18,133 bases of DNA from Nephromyces sp. MM_2019 (lineage: Eukaryota; Apicomplexa; Aconoidasida; Nephromycida): positions 2,106-20,238 of the forward strand of contig JADHZB010001953.1 in the NCBI GenBank assembly GCA_015657535.1. The letters run 5' to 3'. Positions within the stretch are counted from its first letter, which is position 1; the number at the start of each line of letters is the position of its first letter. Below the pieces are notes generated by a model, which saw only the letters and a program-made list of their open reading frames with translations, was not told the origin of the DNA and did no database searches. Both the position numbers and the translations under genes were made by a program. Shown here in pieces: positions 15,447-18,133 of the stretch.

Positions 15447-17939
15447 CTACTTTAAAGCATAAAGATGCTCCAGTGATGAGTAAACGCCATCTCTATTACG
15501 CCTAGTCGCCGTAGGATCTCCACTCACATAAGCTTTGCTGAATGGCCTTTTTTGTGCTATCTTAGTAGCCTACAGTGAAGATAACTAGGAAAAGCCCTCA
15601 AGTTTGTGTCAAAAAGTGAGAGACAGCAAGAGAAGAAGCAGATGAAGAGGGAAAAACGTCAAAAGAAGGAGAGAAACGAAGAAAGCTACGATAGAAACTG
15701 TGTGTTTGAAAAAAGGCATTAGGGATAAAGGAAATTGAGAAAAACCGCTAAAAAACACGTAAAGCTTGAAGCTGTGAATTGCACACGCACACACAGTAAT
15801 TGAAGCTGTGAAGCATACATATATTCTGATTATGTGCAGCTTGAGTAGCTGAGGTGTTTATGTGCGCCACACACCATACCTCACCACAAATATAATAGGC
15901 AAAGAGAAGACAGGTACACACAGGACACACACAAAGTACACCCAGAGAAGATGGATACACACGAAAACATAAACTAGGGATACACACAGAGATGGTACAT
16001 ACAGGCAAGATATATACACAAGATACACACACATAAGATACGCACGTGCAGGAGGCATGCGCACAAATTACACGCACATACACAAGATACACACTCAGAC
16101 ACACGATGCACACAAGACTTCCTCTCAAATTCTTTTGATACACCATAAATCGACCTCCCCCATCTTCAAAGAACGAATTCTGCAACGCTCTTTAATCATG
16201 AAATAGTAAGAGAATCTGCACTGTACGTACACCCCCTTAGGCTTCACCTGCTGAAAGAATAGTAACCCATCAGATGTCCAGCTATTGTAAAGGTTCTTCA
16301 ATGAGTCTGGAACATCCACTAGCTGAAGATGAAAAGAAAAGCATAACATTAAAAAGCAGGGTAAGCGTATTAAAATGAAAAATTAGAATGCAGCAGAGTT
16401 ATGCACACAAACTGTGAAAAAAGTTTCTTTGGGGTGTACTTACACTGCTTAAAATGCCAAAAAAAAAAAATACGCACACCCGAAGAGAGTGATACACACA
16501 TATTGAAACTGACATAAATACAGCAAAAGGAAGACACATACGCAGAAAGAGAAACACACATGCACACAATGGTACATCCAACACGATATACTCAAAACAC
16601 TACACACACACACAAGTTCAACGAGCTACACAAACACAGATTTGGTGAATACATGCGATAAACGCACCTCCTAAAATTAACACCAGCAGAATATATAAGG
16701 ACTGCTGCACATCTTGAACTCGCACACACACACACACGCTTACCCGATCGTCAGGAGAGAATCGATGCTGAATGGAAGTGCCAGCCTGTTGCTGCACACA
16801 CTGCTCGAAAGGCTCTTCAGAATACCCATTACCACTGGGAACTGATACGAAATCAACTTTGTGTGCATCTGTCAGCGAAAGGACAATATTTTACTCATAA
16901 GAAGGAAGAGTAAAGCACTCTGCCTTCTTTTATGAAAATCGCAATCTCTACACTACGCACACACAACACTAAACACACACAGGACACACACATAGGACAC
17001 ACACACAGGACGCACACACAGGACACAACACACACACATACAGCCTCACTAACCGTAATCATCTTCAGAAGAAACCATAATATCTGGCTGCTTTTGCATA
17101 ATTTTTGCAGCTTCAGCGTCTTCAATAAGCCTCAACTCTTGAAGCTTAAAATCTTGGCCTTCAAAAGCAGGTAGAAAACCATTCGCAGCTAAACAGAATA
17201 TGAAAGAGGAAGAGAAAGCGGGTATTTGCGTATTATCAAAATGAAAAAAAAGCAACCCACACACACAAAGACAAGAAAAAAAAATACGCACACACACAAG
17301 AAACACGCAAACACACACGCCGGTTAGCACGTGTTAGGTTGTAGCAACATACACACACCATATATCACACACATACATACGCAATAGAAAAATTATACAT
17401 AAAGAAGAGGCCTACTCTTCACCTTCATCTTCCGCTTGCTTTTCCTCTAAAATCTTCAAATATGCACTGCTATTCAAAAGTTCACTAAGCAGCTGCAGCC
17501 TCTCCTTTAGCGAAGATAAAAGGTAGCTCAAACTAGCTAAGTTTACCTGAGAAACAGAAGAAACGTGTGTGCGTGTGCGCAAAAACCAGCATACACACAT
17601 AAATCCTTCACCCCATGAACGTATGTGTGTGTGTGTGTGTGAAAAACCAGCACACACACAAATCCTGCACCTCTTGTGAGTGTGTGCGTAAAAAGCCACT
17701 AAAAACCGGTAGCTAAAAATTAAACATATAAAAAAGAAAAAAACACAAGAAAAACCTCCAAAACATCCAAAAAAAGCACCAAAATGGAGAAAGAAGATGA
17801 GCTAATCACACGATAAAAGGGAAATACCTCTATAATTCCGAAACACACACACAAGGAAAACAGATATTTCGCCACAAAAAACAGAAAAACCTGATATCCG
17901 CATGCCTTCTTCATGTATCACGAAAAAGAATTTTTGCAT
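15447..17939 (-). CDS. Seven-exon gene of unknown family (about 234 aa)
   Basis: Exons 17939-17891, 17829-17756, 17546-17423, 17188-17054, 16868-16744, 16322-16248 and 15569-15447 join in phase at all six junctions, with GT...AG sites (for example GATTACG before GTTAGT, CGG before GTAAGC, acceptors ending TTCTCAG and CTTCAG). The ATG at 17939 starts MQKFFFVIHEEGMRIS. Exon 2 adds a hydrophobic segment (FSILVLFLDVLE). Exon 3 is Leu-rich, probably a helix (LSSLKERLQLLSELLNSSAY). Exon 4 is acidic (LRLIEDAEAAKIMQKQPDIM). Exon 5 includes SGNGYSEEPFEQCVQQQAGT, exon 6 DSLKNLYNSWTSDGLLFFQQ and the last exon KIAQKRPFSKAYVSGDPTAT then YSSLEHLYALK and TAG. The last intron (678 nt) may hide a further small exon, and exon 6 could extend to 16227 in phase. 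Introns 3 to 5 are TG-rich on the sense strand. I do not recognise the family. The length and mixed acidic and helical content suggest a soluble complex subunit. Confidence 0.6.
16970..17036. repeat. CACACAGGA-type minisatellite in intron 4
   Basis: About five units of the form ACACACAGGAC (with ATAGGAC and ACAGGACGC variants) repeat every 11-14 bp in intron 4 of the seven-exon gene. On the sense strand this reads TCCTGTGTGTG. Confidence 0.8.
17565..17690. repeat. Duplicated unit in intron 2
   Basis: A unit of about 55-60 bp occurs twice: a GTGTGCGTGTGCG-like run, AAAAACCAGCA, a CACACA run, then AAATCCT(T/G)CACC. A partial third start (GTGAGTGTGTGCGTAAAAAG) follows. TG and CA runs within one intron allow the transcript to fold on itself. 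Confidence 0.8.
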
Positions 17940-18133
17940 TCAAATTGATGAATTACTACAGTCTGAAGATTTAAACTGAAAATTCCTCAAAAAATAAGAA
18001 AAAATCATCAAATTTGTCTGGCAAAGAAACAAGAGCTGAGTGTGAAGCTTATGAGTAAAGAAACCAGAGATTCCTTCATTAAATGAGAACAAGAAAGAAA
18101 ATAGCGAGACGGAGTGGGAAAAAAGTGAAAAAA
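17940..18133. other. Presumed 5' flank of the seven-exon gene
   Basis: AT-rich with no open exon. On the minus strand it is T-rich and precedes the ATG at 17939. No TATA box or other promoter element can be named with confidence. Confidence 0.3.

Noticed and set aside
15748..16185. 145-codon minus-strand Cys/Val-rich ORF
   Set aside because: Its composition follows from TG repeats inside the last intron of the seven-exon gene.

Overview
The window is nuclear DNA of a eukaryote, most likely an intron-rich protist. Three observations support this. There is a tRNA-Ser gene with eukaryotic architecture: no encoded CCA, internal A and B boxes, and a T-run terminator. The first exon of RNA polymerase III subunit RPC11 (POLR3K) is recognisable on the minus strand. 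Many short reading frames join in phase only through GT...AG introns. Nothing bacterial (operons, Shine-Dalgarno sites) or viral is seen. I cannot name the lineage. The DNA is AT-rich and full of (CA)n/(TG)n tracts, which open long meaningless frames on both strands, so most long ORFs here are artefacts.

Layout. 1-930 holds a 19-bp minisatellite and a 51-copy 8-bp microsatellite. 1031-1518 (minus) is the 3' part of an unknown gene. 2807-3065 (minus) is a two-exon small gene. 4502-4853 and 5549-6061 (minus) are two further two-exon models. 6472-6919 (minus) is RPC11, with 7063-7332 a cysteine-containing ORF just upstream on the same strand. 7442-9080 contains several plus-strand exons. 9539-9620 is tRNA-Ser(UGA). 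9634-10260 supports conflicting gene models on both strands, one of them RRM-like. 11429-12874 is mainly plus-strand, ending in a good terminal exon. 13134-14854 is minus-strand, with a possible histone-fold protein and a membrane protein. 15447-17939 (minus) is the best multi-exon gene: seven exons, about 234 residues, in phase at every junction, family unknown.

Apart from tRNA-Ser and RPC11 (both linked to Pol III), I recognise no pathway. The structural themes are two intron classes (ultrashort introns of about 22-35 nt, and longer introns rich in TG or CA and carrying minisatellites), a perfect 54-bp palindrome, and several local duplications. All exon models were made by eye from splice signals and frame continuity. 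They need RNA data or homology searches before being trusted individually.
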